From contig NZ_JANHKP010000007.1 of the NCBI RefSeq assembly GCF_024497955.1, positions 62,001-126,000 of the forward strand: a stretch of DNA of 64,000 bases. The letters run 5' to 3'. The translations under genes and the position numbers were made by a program. Shown piece after piece: positions 8,542-15,805 of this stretch. The notes under the pieces are model-generated. The model ran no database searches. It saw nothing but the letters and a program-made list of their open reading frames with translations, and was not told the origin of the DNA. Source of the stretch: Streptomyces sp. C10-9-1 (GTDB lineage: Bacteria; Actinomycetota; Actinomycetes; Streptomycetales; Streptomycetaceae). Position 1 is the stretch's first letter. Every line of letters begins with the position of its first letter.

Positions 8542-9354
8542 CGCTCACACCATCCGAACCGGCGGACACATCGCCTTGCGCCTCACTGCCATCACGGAAC
8601 GTGATTCCCGTGCCGGACAGCATGGTTGACGTTCCGTCACCGCAACAAGCGCTTCGGGCATATTCCAGCGTGAAGGAGTACCCATGGTGCATACTGTGCG
8701 ACGCACTGCGCAGGGGGTCGAACACAGGGCTGCGGATCGCGCCCACACGCCATGATCAGCGCGCATCGACGGCTCCGGAGCAGCCGGAGCGACCGCGCCG
8801 TGGAACCCCGCCCTCGCAGCGACTCGCATCCCACGGAGCGTACCGGAGCGACAACCCGACTCCGGGCCGTGACCGCCCCGGAGGAGGACACGACCCGGTA
8901 TCAACACAGGGTGACGCTCCAGAGTGCTCGGGCCAAAGGCAGGCCCGGTCCGCCGCGCCACCGCTCCGGGGCACCGCGGCAGAGGGGCGCCCGCGGAGCG
9001 GGAGACGGCCGGCCGCGGGCCGGACCTCTCCGGGCCCGGTGCGGTGCGCGGCCGTGTGCGGGGAGCCGACCGGACCCGCGGCGGAGGAGCAGACCTCGGC
9101 GACGGAGTCCGGGCCGGAGCCGGTCAGCGCGGCGGAGGAGGAGACGGCCGACGTCCCCGGTGGCACACAGCGGCAGGCGAAGGGGCCCGCCCACGGGCAG
9201 GCCCGCACTCCCCGGTGGGTCGGCGTGCCGCGTCGGACGCGGTGCGCCGCACGGCGAGGGGTCGCCCTCCCACCGGGTGCACTCGCGCGATCCGGCACCA
9301 CGGCGAGGTGCCGTGGCCGTCACGGCGCGCCCGCCGGGGAGTACGGGACAGGCC
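8542..9354. other. Intergenic stretch with no confident gene
   Basis: About 810 bases between the HATPase and EF-hand genes. Several open frames exist on both strands, but none has the third-position GC pattern, length or motifs of a known family. The first 200 bases look regulatory. A 23-codon frame at 8683-8754 (plus strand), starting MVHTVRRTAQG, has a good GAAGGAG site five bases before its ATG and could be a micro-ORF. From 8760 to 9354 I see nothing recognisable. Confidence 0.6.
8591..8605. promoter_or_regulatory. Perfect inverted repeat upstream of HATPase gene
   Basis: ATCACG-GAA-CGTGAT has six-base arms and a three-base spacer. It lies 50 bp upstream of the HATPase start, in a locally AT-richer segment. 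This is the right place for an operator; the binding protein is unknown. Confidence 0.45.
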
Positions 9355-9873
9355 TCAGCTGGGCCGCTCCGGCGTGACGCAGTAGGCGGCGAAGGCCGCG
9401 ACCACCTCGGACTCGGCGATCCGGCCGTCGCCGTCCCCGTCCAGGGCGCGGGCCGCGCGGGCCGCGTCCGCCTCGGTCGCGCCCAGGGCTCGCAGGACCC
9501 GTTCGGCTCCGGCCGGGGTGACGCCCCGGCCGTCCTCGTCGGCGATCGCGACCACGGCGTGCAGGAAGGGGCGGGCGATCTCGCAGAAGCGGTCCGGGTT
9601 GTCGCGCAGTCTCTTGGCGGCCCCGGTGACGAACTCCTCGCGGCTGACCCGCTGGTCCCCGTCGACGTCGGCGATGCCGGCCATGCCCTGCCAGAACGCC
9701 TCCGCCCCGCTGTAGAGGGCCTGGCCCCTGTCGGAACGGGCGGTCACGGAGAACTCGGCGAGCACCGCGGCGGCGGCCCTGCTGAAGTCCTCGCGGTCGA
9801 TGGAGCCGTTGCCGTCCTGGTCGAAGGCCGCGAAGCGGGAGGCGACCTTCCGCTCGTATTCTGCGCTGTCCAT
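9355..9873 (-). CDS. EF-hand calcium-binding protein (calerythrin-like)
   Basis: 172 residues with four EF-hand loops. Loop 1 is DQDGNGSIDRED and loop 2 is DVDGDQRVSREE (canonical). Loop 3 is DEDGRGVTPAGA; it lacks the position-12 acid and is probably a dead site. Loop 4 is DGDGDGRIAESE (canonical). This three-active-plus-one-degenerate arrangement is typical of bacterial sarcoplasmic/calerythrin-type calcium buffers or sensors. It has no signal peptide, so it is cytosolic. The ATG at 9873 begins MDSAEYERKVASRF. It lies head to tail with the STAS gene 100 bp upstream on the same strand. Confidence 0.92.
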   Translation of the reverse strand: MDSAEYERKVASRFAAFDQDGNGSIDREDFSRAAAAVLAEFSVTARSDRGQALYSGAEAFWQGMAGIADVDGDQRVSREEFVTGAAKRLRDNPDRFCEIARPFLHAVVAIADEDGRGVTPAGAERVLRALGATEADAARAARALDGDGDGRIAESEVVAAFAAYCVTPERPS

Positions 9874-9977
9874 GCGGTGAGCGTACGACCCCTCGCCCCC
9901 CGGCGGGTACGCCACCGCCGAATTGCCCCCCGGAGGCGGAAGGGCGAAGGAACGGTGTCCGGCGGGTGGCCGCCGCC

Positions 9978-10352
9978 CTACGCGGACAGCGGGCTGGCCT
10001 CGTCGTCCGCGGCGCTGGCCGCGTCCGCGTACACCTCGAAGAGCCGGCGTACCCCGAGCGCGGCGAGCACCCGGTTGACGTGGGAGCCCTCCTCGGCCCC
10101 GCGGGCGGGCAGGACGAGCCGGAGCCGGCCCTGGCAGGAGCGCATCAGCCGCCGTGCGGCGACCAGGACGCCCACGCCGCTGGAGTCGCAGAAGAACACC
10201 CCGGAGAGGTCCAGCACCACCTGGCGGTCGCCCGCGGCCACGGCATCGTGCACCCGCTGGCGCACCACGGGCGAGGACACCAGGTCGAGCTCGCCGCGCA
10301 CCTGCAGGACGGTCCATCGGCCCTCGCGGGTCTCGGCCACCCTGAGCGTCAT
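9978..10352 (-). CDS. STAS-domain anti-sigma factor antagonist
   Basis: 124 residues, SpoIIAA/RsbV-like. The phosphorylation-site motif is LDLSGVFFCDSSGVGVLVAA, in which a Ser in CDSSG is the residue normally phosphorylated by the cognate HATPase kinase. The sequence before it, VRGELDLVSSPVVRQRVHDAV, is typical. It probably partners with an HATPase protein such as that at 8056-8541 in a partner-switching circuit (inference from family and proximity). The start ATG at 10352 has GAAGGGGG upstream. It is divergent from the sigma-like gene, with a shared 289-bp regulatory interval. Confidence 0.9.
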   Translation of the reverse strand: MTLRVAETREGRWTVLQVRGELDLVSSPVVRQRVHDAVAAGDRQVVLDLSGVFFCDSSGVGVLVAARRLMRSCQGRLRLVLPARGAEEGSHVNRVLAALGVRRLFEVYADAASAADDEASPLSA

Positions 10353-10641
10353 CCACGGCCCCCTTCTCGAACCGGTCGGCCCGGGTACCGGAAGCCGCCT
10401 TCCCACGCCCCTGCCCGACCGTCTCCCACTGAAACGCCGCGGATGCCGTGCACGGTTCCCCGCTCCACCCTCCGATACCGCGGAACTACCACGCGCGACA
10501 GCCCCTTGTCCCTCTTTGTCGCAAAGGATGGTGGGTTCTCGGCAGGGCCGACTACATTCGGCAGGACACGGGGCGGCGGACCACCGGACGAGCGGACGGC
10601 ACGGCGGGACCGCGGCAACGGACGCAGGGACTGGGGGCCGC

Positions 10642-11223
10642 ATGGCGAAGGACGCACCACCGCGCTGGGACCGCAGGATGCAGCAGCGGCTCGCGCGGGG
10701 CGAGGCCGCGGCGCTCGGCGAGCTCTACGACCGCTTCGCCTCGCTCGTGCACAGCCAGGCCCACCGCGTCCTGGAGGACGAGGAGGCAGCCGGCCAGGTC
10801 ACCCGCGAGGTCTTCGGGTACATCTGGGAGAACCCCGACGCCTACGACCCCCGGCAGGGCCCGATGCGCGCCTGGGTCGCCCGGCTCACCAACACCCGGG
10901 CCGTCCGCAGGCTGCGCGAGAGCGAGGCCGCCTCGCTCGCCCCGGGCGACGGCGGCACCTCGGAGGAACTGGAGCAGCGGGTGCTCAGGGCGGCGGTGGC
11001 CGCCCGCGCCGACTACATCAGGAGCTCCATGCCCGCGCCGCTCCGGGCCGCCCTGGAACTGGCCTACTTCCAGCGCCGGGACTACCGGCAGACCGCGGCG
11101 GACCTGGGCGTCACCGAGGACGAGGCCCGGCGGCGGCTGCGGCTCGGCCTCCAGCTGCTGTCGACGGCCCACACCCGCCCGCTGGAGGGGTCTTCGCCAC
11201 CCGGATACGGACGCGTCCTGTGA
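10642..11223 (+). CDS. ECF-type RNA polymerase sigma factor-like protein
   Basis: 193 residues. Sigma region 2 is present (GEAAALGELYDRFASLVHSQAHRVL, then EVFGYIWENPDAYDP, the SigK/SigJ-like core-binding helices). The region 4 HTH is present too (RAALELAYFQRRDYRQTAADLGVTEDEARRRLRLGLQLL). The helix 2.3/2.4 motif is weakly conserved, so promoter recognition may be unusual. The next gene starts inside its stop codon (GTGA overlap) and encodes a zinc-finger anti-sigma fusion, the standard sigma/anti-sigma pairing. The start ATG at 10642 follows GGGGGCCGC. A low-GC promoter interval (10480-10560) precedes it. Confidence 0.88.
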   Translation: MAKDAPPRWDRRMQQRLARGEAAALGELYDRFASLVHSQAHRVLEDEEAAGQVTREVFGYIWENPDAYDPRQGPMRAWVARLTNTRAVRRLRESEAASLAPGDGGTSEELEQRVLRAAVAARADYIRSSMPAPLRAALELAYFQRRDYRQTAADLGVTEDEARRRLRLGLQLLSTAHTRPLEGSSPPGYGRVL

Positions 11224-12665
11224 GCGGGCGCGGAGGCCCCTCCGACGACGGGGAGGGCCGGGACGGCGAGCACGACGAGGTGCGGGGCGTTCCCCGTATC
11301 CCGGGTCCGCGCGGGGCGGCGGACGACCTCCCGCCGGAGGCGTACCGCCCGCCGCCCCCGCCCGGCCCCCGGGGGACGCGGGAACGGGGCCCGGCGCCCG
11401 GCGGGGGCTCCGCCGCGGCATCCCCCGCGGCGGCGGACGCCCCGGAGGCGGACATCCCCGCGCCGGAGGCGGCGATACCGGACGGGACCCAGGGGGCGGC
11501 CGCGGGGACCGGGGAACCGCCCGGGGCCGACCCGGCGGATCACGCGCCGGCCGCGGACCCGGCGCCTGCCGCGCCCTCGCACGGCGTCCTGAAGTCGCTG
11601 CTCGGGGCATGGGCGCTGTCCGCGTGCTCCGCCGAGGAGACCGCGGCCGTGGAGGAGCACCTCGGCGAGTGCGCGCCCTGTGCGGACGAGGCGCTGCGCC
11701 TGCGCGACGCCGTCGGCCTGCTGCACACCGACCGCGACCTCGACCTCGATCCGCTGCTGCGCTTCCAGGTACTGGAGAACTGCCTGGTCCGCCGCCCGGC
11801 GCGCATCCCGGTGCCCGTCTGGGCCGACGCCTACGACGCCGAGACCGCCCGGCTCGACGCGCTGCTGCGGGACATCGGCCGCTCCGACTGGGACGCTCCG
11901 GTGCGGCTGAAGTGGTTCGAGGGCGAGCGGCAGGTGGACCGCCGGACGACCGTGGGCGGGGTCATCGCGCACCTCATGGGCGTCGACGGGCTGGTCGCCG
12001 CCGCCCTCGGCCTCCAGGACCCGCTGGGCGCCGAGGCGCCCCGGCAGCCCGCGCTGCGCACCGAGGCCGCATGGGACCTCGGTGCGGGCTCCGGGCCCCG
12101 TGTCCGGAAGCCGTGGCGCGAGCAGAGCCACGCGCTGATCCGCACGGTGTCCTTCGCCGGTGGCGGTGTGGCCGAACTACCCGTTTCCTACGGCTCGTTC
12201 GCCCTCCCGCTGCGGGACTCGCTGCTCGACCGCGCCTTCGAGTGCTGGATCCACGCGGACGACATCGCGGACGCCGTGGACTACCCCTACCCGGCCCCCG
12301 GCGGCGCCCATCTGCACCGGATGATCGACCTGGCGGCCCGGCTGCTTCCGGCGGCCCTCGCCGAACGCCGCCGGGCCGGACTCGCCGGGCCACCGCGGCA
12401 GCTGGTCTCGGCGGGCTCGCCCGGCCGGTCGCTGCACCTGGAGATCGAGGGCTCCGGGGGCGGGCACTGGTACATCGCCCTGGACTCCCCCGCGGCGGTC
12501 GGCTCCGCCGACCACTCGGTCGCCCAGGTGGCGCTGGACGGCGTGGAGTTCTGCCGGCTGGTGGCGGGCCACGTGTCACCGCAGGAGGCCGCCGCGGGCC
12601 ACGACGGGGACCGGGAGGCGGTGCGCGAGGTGCTCTTCGCGGCGGCCGGGCTCAGCAGGATCTGA
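11220..12665 (+). CDS. Zinc-finger (ZAS-like) anti-sigma fused to mycothiol maleylpyruvate isomerase-type domain
   Basis: 481 residues, GTG start overlapping the sigma gene stop by four bases. Residues 1-115 are a disordered Pro/Ala/Gly/acidic segment. Residues of about 120-165 carry the zf-HC2 anti-sigma motif VEEHLGECAPCADEALRLRD (H-x3-C-x2-C). The remaining 300 residues are a DinB/MDMPI-like four-helix domain: VGGVIAHLMGVDGLVAAAL, then AFECWIHADDIADAV, plus a C-terminal SCP2-like domain. ZAS proteins sequester ECF sigma factors and release them on thiol oxidation. MDMPI domains in actinomycetes use mycothiol. The fusion therefore suggests a mycothiol-status or electrophile sensor controlling the upstream sigma factor (inference). 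Confidence 0.88.
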   Translation: MSGRGGPSDDGEGRDGEHDEVRGVPRIPGPRGAADDLPPEAYRPPPPPGPRGTRERGPAPGGGSAAASPAAADAPEADIPAPEAAIPDGTQGAAAGTGEPPGADPADHAPAADPAPAAPSHGVLKSLLGAWALSACSAEETAAVEEHLGECAPCADEALRLRDAVGLLHTDRDLDLDPLLRFQVLENCLVRRPARIPVPVWADAYDAETARLDALLRDIGRSDWDAPVRLKWFEGERQVDRRTTVGGVIAHLMGVDGLVAAALGLQDPLGAEAPRQPALRTEAAWDLGAGSGPRVRKPWREQSHALIRTVSFAGGGVAELPVSYGSFALPLRDSLLDRAFECWIHADDIADAVDYPYPAPGGAHLHRMIDLAARLLPAALAERRRAGLAGPPRQLVSAGSPGRSLHLEIEGSGGGHWYIALDSPAAVGSADHSVAQVALDGVEFCRLVAGHVSPQEAAAGHDGDREAVREVLFAAAGLSRI

Positions 12666-12726
12666 TCCCGGCCCCTCCACGGCTCCCGGCGGGAGGCGCG
12701 CACGGGCCGGGGCGGGCCCTCCGGCG

Positions 12727-12762
12727 CCTGAGGCCTCAGGCCTCAGGCATCACGCCTCAGGC
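12727..12762. terminator. Repeated GCCTCAGG palindromic region between convergent genes
   Basis: CCTGAGGCCTCAGG is a perfect 14-bp palindrome, followed by two more CCTCAGG copies that run up to and into the purU stop. It lies between the converging ZAS-fusion and purU genes and probably acts as a bidirectional terminator. Confidence 0.5.
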
Positions 12763-13608
12763 GAAGACGACGGTACGGCGGCCGTCCAGCAGGATGCGGT
12801 GCTCCGCGTGCCAGGTGACCGCGCGGGCCAGCGCCTGGCACTCCACGTCCCGTCCGGTGGCGACGAGCTGCTCGGGGGTCACCTGGTGGCCGACCCGCTG
12901 CACCTCCTGCTCGATGATCGGCCCCTCGTCGAGGTCGGCCGTCACGTAGTGCGCGGTGGCGCCGATGAGCTTCACTCCTCGGGCGTGCGCCTGGTGGTAC
13001 GGCTTGGCGCCCTTGAAGCTCGGCAGGAAGGAGTGGTGGATGTTGATGATCCGGCCGCTGAGCTCCTTGCACAGGTCGTCCGAGAGCACCTGCATGTAGC
13101 GGGCGAGGACCACCAGTTCCACCCCCTCGGCGCGGACGAGCTCCAGCAGCCGCGCCTCGGCCTCGGCCTTGGTGTCCCTGGTGACGGGGATGTGGTGGAA
13201 GGGGACGCCGTAGGAGTGGACCAGATCGGCGAAGTCGGTGTGGTTGGAGACCACCGCGACGATGTCCACGGGCAGCACCCCGGTGCGCGCGCGGAAGAGC
13301 AGGTCGTTGAGGCAGTGGCCGAACTTGCTGACCATGAGCACGACCCGCATCCGCTCGGCGGCGTCGTGGATCTCCCACTCCATGGCGAAGGAGTCGCCGA
13401 CGGCGGCGAAGCTCGCCCTGAGCTTGTCCAGCGTGACGGGGGCCTCGGCGGTGAAGTGGACCCTCATGAAGAACAGGCCCGTGTCCCGGTCCCCGAACTG
13501 CTGGCTGTCCTCGATGTTGCAGCCGGTGATGAACAGATAGCTCGAAACGGCGTGCACGATGCCCTTCTTGTCCGGGCACGACAGCGTCAGGACATACTCG
13601 TCGCTCAT
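12757..13608 (-). CDS. purU: Formyltetrahydrofolate deformylase
   Basis: 283 residues. It hydrolyses 10-formyl-THF to formate and THF, balancing one-carbon and purine supply. An N-terminal ACT domain (residues 5-80, CPDKKGIVHAVSSYL) is the allosteric Gly/Met sensor. A C-terminal formyltransferase-fold domain (85-275) carries the catalytic triad region: N189 and H191 in NIHHSFLPSFKGA and D227 in TADLDEGPIIEQE. Full length compared with family members of about 280-290. The ATG at 13608 gives MSDEYVLTLSCPDKKG. It is followed on the same strand, after the repeat-rich region, by convergent genes only, so it is probably monocistronic. Confidence 0.96.
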   Translation of the reverse strand: MSDEYVLTLSCPDKKGIVHAVSSYLFITGCNIEDSQQFGDRDTGLFFMRVHFTAEAPVTLDKLRASFAAVGDSFAMEWEIHDAAERMRVVLMVSKFGHCLNDLLFRARTGVLPVDIVAVVSNHTDFADLVHSYGVPFHHIPVTRDTKAEAEARLLELVRAEGVELVVLARYMQVLSDDLCKELSGRIINIHHSFLPSFKGAKPYHQAHARGVKLIGATAHYVTADLDEGPIIEQEVQRVGHQVTPEQLVATGRDVECQALARAVTWHAEHRILLDGRRTVVFA

Positions 13609-13775
13609 CCTCGTAGCCTGCCACACCCGCCGCCGCGGCCGTAGCGGCGTCCGCACCCCGGACGTCCCGCCTCCGCGGGGCCCCCGGTGGAGGCGGGACC
13701 CGGCGGACGGGCGTCACGGGGGCCGGGGTCCGGGCGCGGGGACGGGCGGCCGGGACGGGAGGTCAGGCCGGGAGG

Positions 13776-14213
13776 TCAGGCGCCGGCGGTGAGGATCCGC
13801 AGTGCGTCCAGCGAGCGCGGCGGCACATCGGGGTCCTCCCCGTCGCCGGCCGCGAGGGCCACGTGCGCCTCGCGCGCGGCCCGCACCGCCTCCGGCCAGC
13901 CCTGGTGCTCCAGGTAGGCGGAGACGGCGGCGTCCGGGCCGACCTGGTGCATGATGCGCAGCACCCGCAGCACGGCCGTGTCCACCAGGGAGGCCTCGCC
14001 CGCGTCGCGGAAGATCGTCCCGACGTACTTCTCGGCCGACCAGTTGTCGAGCCAGGTGTCCTCGACCAGGCGGTACACGGCGTCGGTGACGTCGCCGTAC
14101 CCCTCCCGGCCGGTGAGCCAGCACTCCTGGTGGAAGGCGGGATCGGACAGCATGTGCAGCGCCGAGCGCACATTGCTGCGCCAGCGCCACCAGGGCATGT
14201 CGTTGAGCGGCAT
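13776..14213 (-). CDS. Conserved actinobacterial hypothetical protein
   Basis: 145 residues beginning MPLNDMPWWRWRSNVRSALH, helical and acidic. It contains HQECWLTGREGYGDVTDAVYRLVEDTWLDNWSAEKYVG and a C-terminal ALDALRILTAGA. I recognise it as a conserved streptomycete protein but not its function. An in-frame ATG three codons upstream (14222) is an equally possible start. The chosen start is the one beginning MPLNDMPWW, with GGGCGG just before it. It sits between purU (same strand) and the divergent binding-lipoprotein gene. Confidence 0.75.
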   Translation of the reverse strand: MPLNDMPWWRWRSNVRSALHMLSDPAFHQECWLTGREGYGDVTDAVYRLVEDTWLDNWSAEKYVGTIFRDAGEASLVDTAVLRVLRIMHQVGPDAAVSAYLEHQGWPEAVRAAREAHVALAAGDGEDPDVPPRSLDALRILTAGA

Positions 14214-14395
14214 GCCGCCCATGGTGGAGGAGCGACGGCCGCGGCGGGAAGGGGGGACCGAACCTTGCTGCACGCACTCGATCGTACGGTCCGCCCCGGA
14301 GCGTCCGGATCCGCCCCCGCAATTCACCGTGCCGTCACCCCCTGTTGAACCGCGCTCACAGCGGCGTTCCCCCTGGACAGGAAGCGTACGGAGCC

Positions 14396-15712
14396 ATGAC
14401 CGGTAGGCGTCGCTCCACCTCCCCCCGCCCCTCCCCGACCTCCTCCCGCATCCGACTCGCATGCACCGCGGCCGTGGCGGCCGGAGCGTCGCTGATAGCC
14501 GGCTGCGGCGTCCTCCCAGGCGACGCGGGTGCCTCACGGGACCCGGTGACGGTGATGACCTTCGCCCCGGTGGACACCCGGGCGACCAACATGCCCGGAA
14601 TGCCCGCCATGGCCCATACCTACGCCCGCTGGGTGGAGAGCCGCGGCGGCATGGACGGCCACGAACTCCGCGTGATCACCTGCAACGAGCAGAACACCCC
14701 GGAAGGGGCCGCGGCCTGCGCGCGGCGCGCCGTCAAGGAGGGCGTGGTGGCCGTCGTCGGCTCCTACAGCCAGTACGGCACCTTCATGGCCCCGCTGGAA
14801 GCCGCCGGGATCCCCTTCATCGGCGGATACGGCATCTCCGAGGAGGAGTTCACCAGCTATCTGTCCTACCCGGTCAACGGCGGGCAGCCGGCGCTGCTCG
14901 CCGGCAACGGCCGCCAGCTGGCGGGGTCCTGCGGCGGCGTCGCCCTGGTGCGCCCGGACAGCCTGGCGGGCGACGACCTGTCGCAGCTGCTGCACTCGGG
15001 GCTCACCTCGGACCGGGAGCACACCACGACCGCCGACATCCTCGCCAAGGACGACGCCACCGACTACACCGAGCAGGCCCGGCAGGCCCGCACGCAGGCC
15101 GCGAAGCCGGGCGACGCGGGGGCGCAGTCCGAGAGCGACCGTCCCGGCTGCGTGACCGCCGCACTGGGGGACCGCACGGAGACCTTCTTCGACTCCTACC
15201 GCCGCCTGCCCGACGACGGCCGCGACATCCGCATCGCCTCGGTCATCGGCAGCGTGGGCCAGCCCCTCGTCGACCGCACCGGGGGCCGCTCGGGGCCTTT
15301 CGAGGGCGCCTACGTCACCGGCTGGTACCCGGAGGCCGACGACCGGCGCTGGGACGCGATGCGCGAGGTCATCGACGAGCACGCCTTCGGGGACAACGCC
15401 GTCGACCCGGCGGACGCGGGCGTCCAGACCACCTGGATCGCCTACACGGTCCTGGAGAAGGTCGTGGGCGCGATCGACCGGGACACCATCACCCCCCGGA
15501 CCCTGGCCTACACCCTCGACCAGGGGCTCCAGGTCTCGACCGACGGCCTCACCCCCGAACTGCGCTGGGGCTACGAGGACATGCTCCCGGCGCCGAGCTT
15601 CCCGCGCATCGTGAACCGCAGCGTCACCTTCCAGATCGTCAGGGAGGGCCGACTGGTCGCGGCCCAGGACGAGTTCGTCGACGTCGCCGACACCCTGACC
15701 TCGGCCTTCTGA
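14396..15712 (+). CDS. Periplasmic-binding (branched-chain amino acid ABC type) lipoprotein
   Basis: 438 residues. A lipobox signal, LIAGC, has its lipidated Cys near residue 37. A type I periplasmic-binding fold follows: VMTFAPVDTRATNMPGMPAMAHTYARWVESRGGMDGHELRV, then VAVVGSYSQYGTFMAPLEAAGIPFIGGYGIS and the hinge-domain YVTGWYPEADDRRWDAMREVI. It resembles LivJ-type receptors, but no permease or ATPase gene is nearby. It may be an orphan receptor for a remote transporter or a signalling protein. Start ATG at 14396 with GGAG upstream; an in-frame ATG 51 bases upstream would lengthen the signal peptide. Confidence 0.88.
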   Translation: MTGRRRSTSPRPSPTSSRIRLACTAAVAAGASLIAGCGVLPGDAGASRDPVTVMTFAPVDTRATNMPGMPAMAHTYARWVESRGGMDGHELRVITCNEQNTPEGAAACARRAVKEGVVAVVGSYSQYGTFMAPLEAAGIPFIGGYGISEEEFTSYLSYPVNGGQPALLAGNGRQLAGSCGGVALVRPDSLAGDDLSQLLHSGLTSDREHTTTADILAKDDATDYTEQARQARTQAAKPGDAGAQSESDRPGCVTAALGDRTETFFDSYRRLPDDGRDIRIASVIGSVGQPLVDRTGGRSGPFEGAYVTGWYPEADDRRWDAMREVIDEHAFGDNAVDPADAGVQTTWIAYTVLEKVVGAIDRDTITPRTLAYTLDQGLQVSTDGLTPELRWGYEDMLPAPSFPRIVNRSVTFQIVREGRLVAAQDEFVDVADTLTSAF

Positions 15713-15725
15713 GGCGGAGCGGAGC

Positions 15726-15762
15726 GGCGGTCCCCGGAGGCCCACCGGCCCCGGGGACCGCC
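15726..15762. terminator. Stem-loop terminator between convergent genes
   Basis: GGCGGTCCCCGG pairs with CCGGGGACCGCC (12 bp, 13-base loop) just after the binding-lipoprotein stop. No U-tract is present, as is usual for streptomycete terminators. Confidence 0.7.
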
Positions 15763-15805
15763 GAGCCGTGCCGCCCCCGGGGCTCCCCGTCCGGCGGACG
15801 GACCG

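Noticed and set aside
8601..9377. 258-codon plus-strand frame in the 8.5-9.4 kb gap
   Set aside because: Third-position GC is lower than in genuine genes here, composition is Arg/Pro/Gly-rich, and no domain is visible. Kept only as an unexplained interval.
8752..11223. 823-codon plus-strand frame running through EF-hand and STAS genes
   Set aside because: Only its last 193 codons (from 10642) form a recognisable protein; the rest is antisense to well-supported genes.
12727..12762. IS end or attachment site from the GCCTCAGG repeats
   Set aside because: No transposase, target duplication or tRNA nearby; position between convergent stops fits a terminator.
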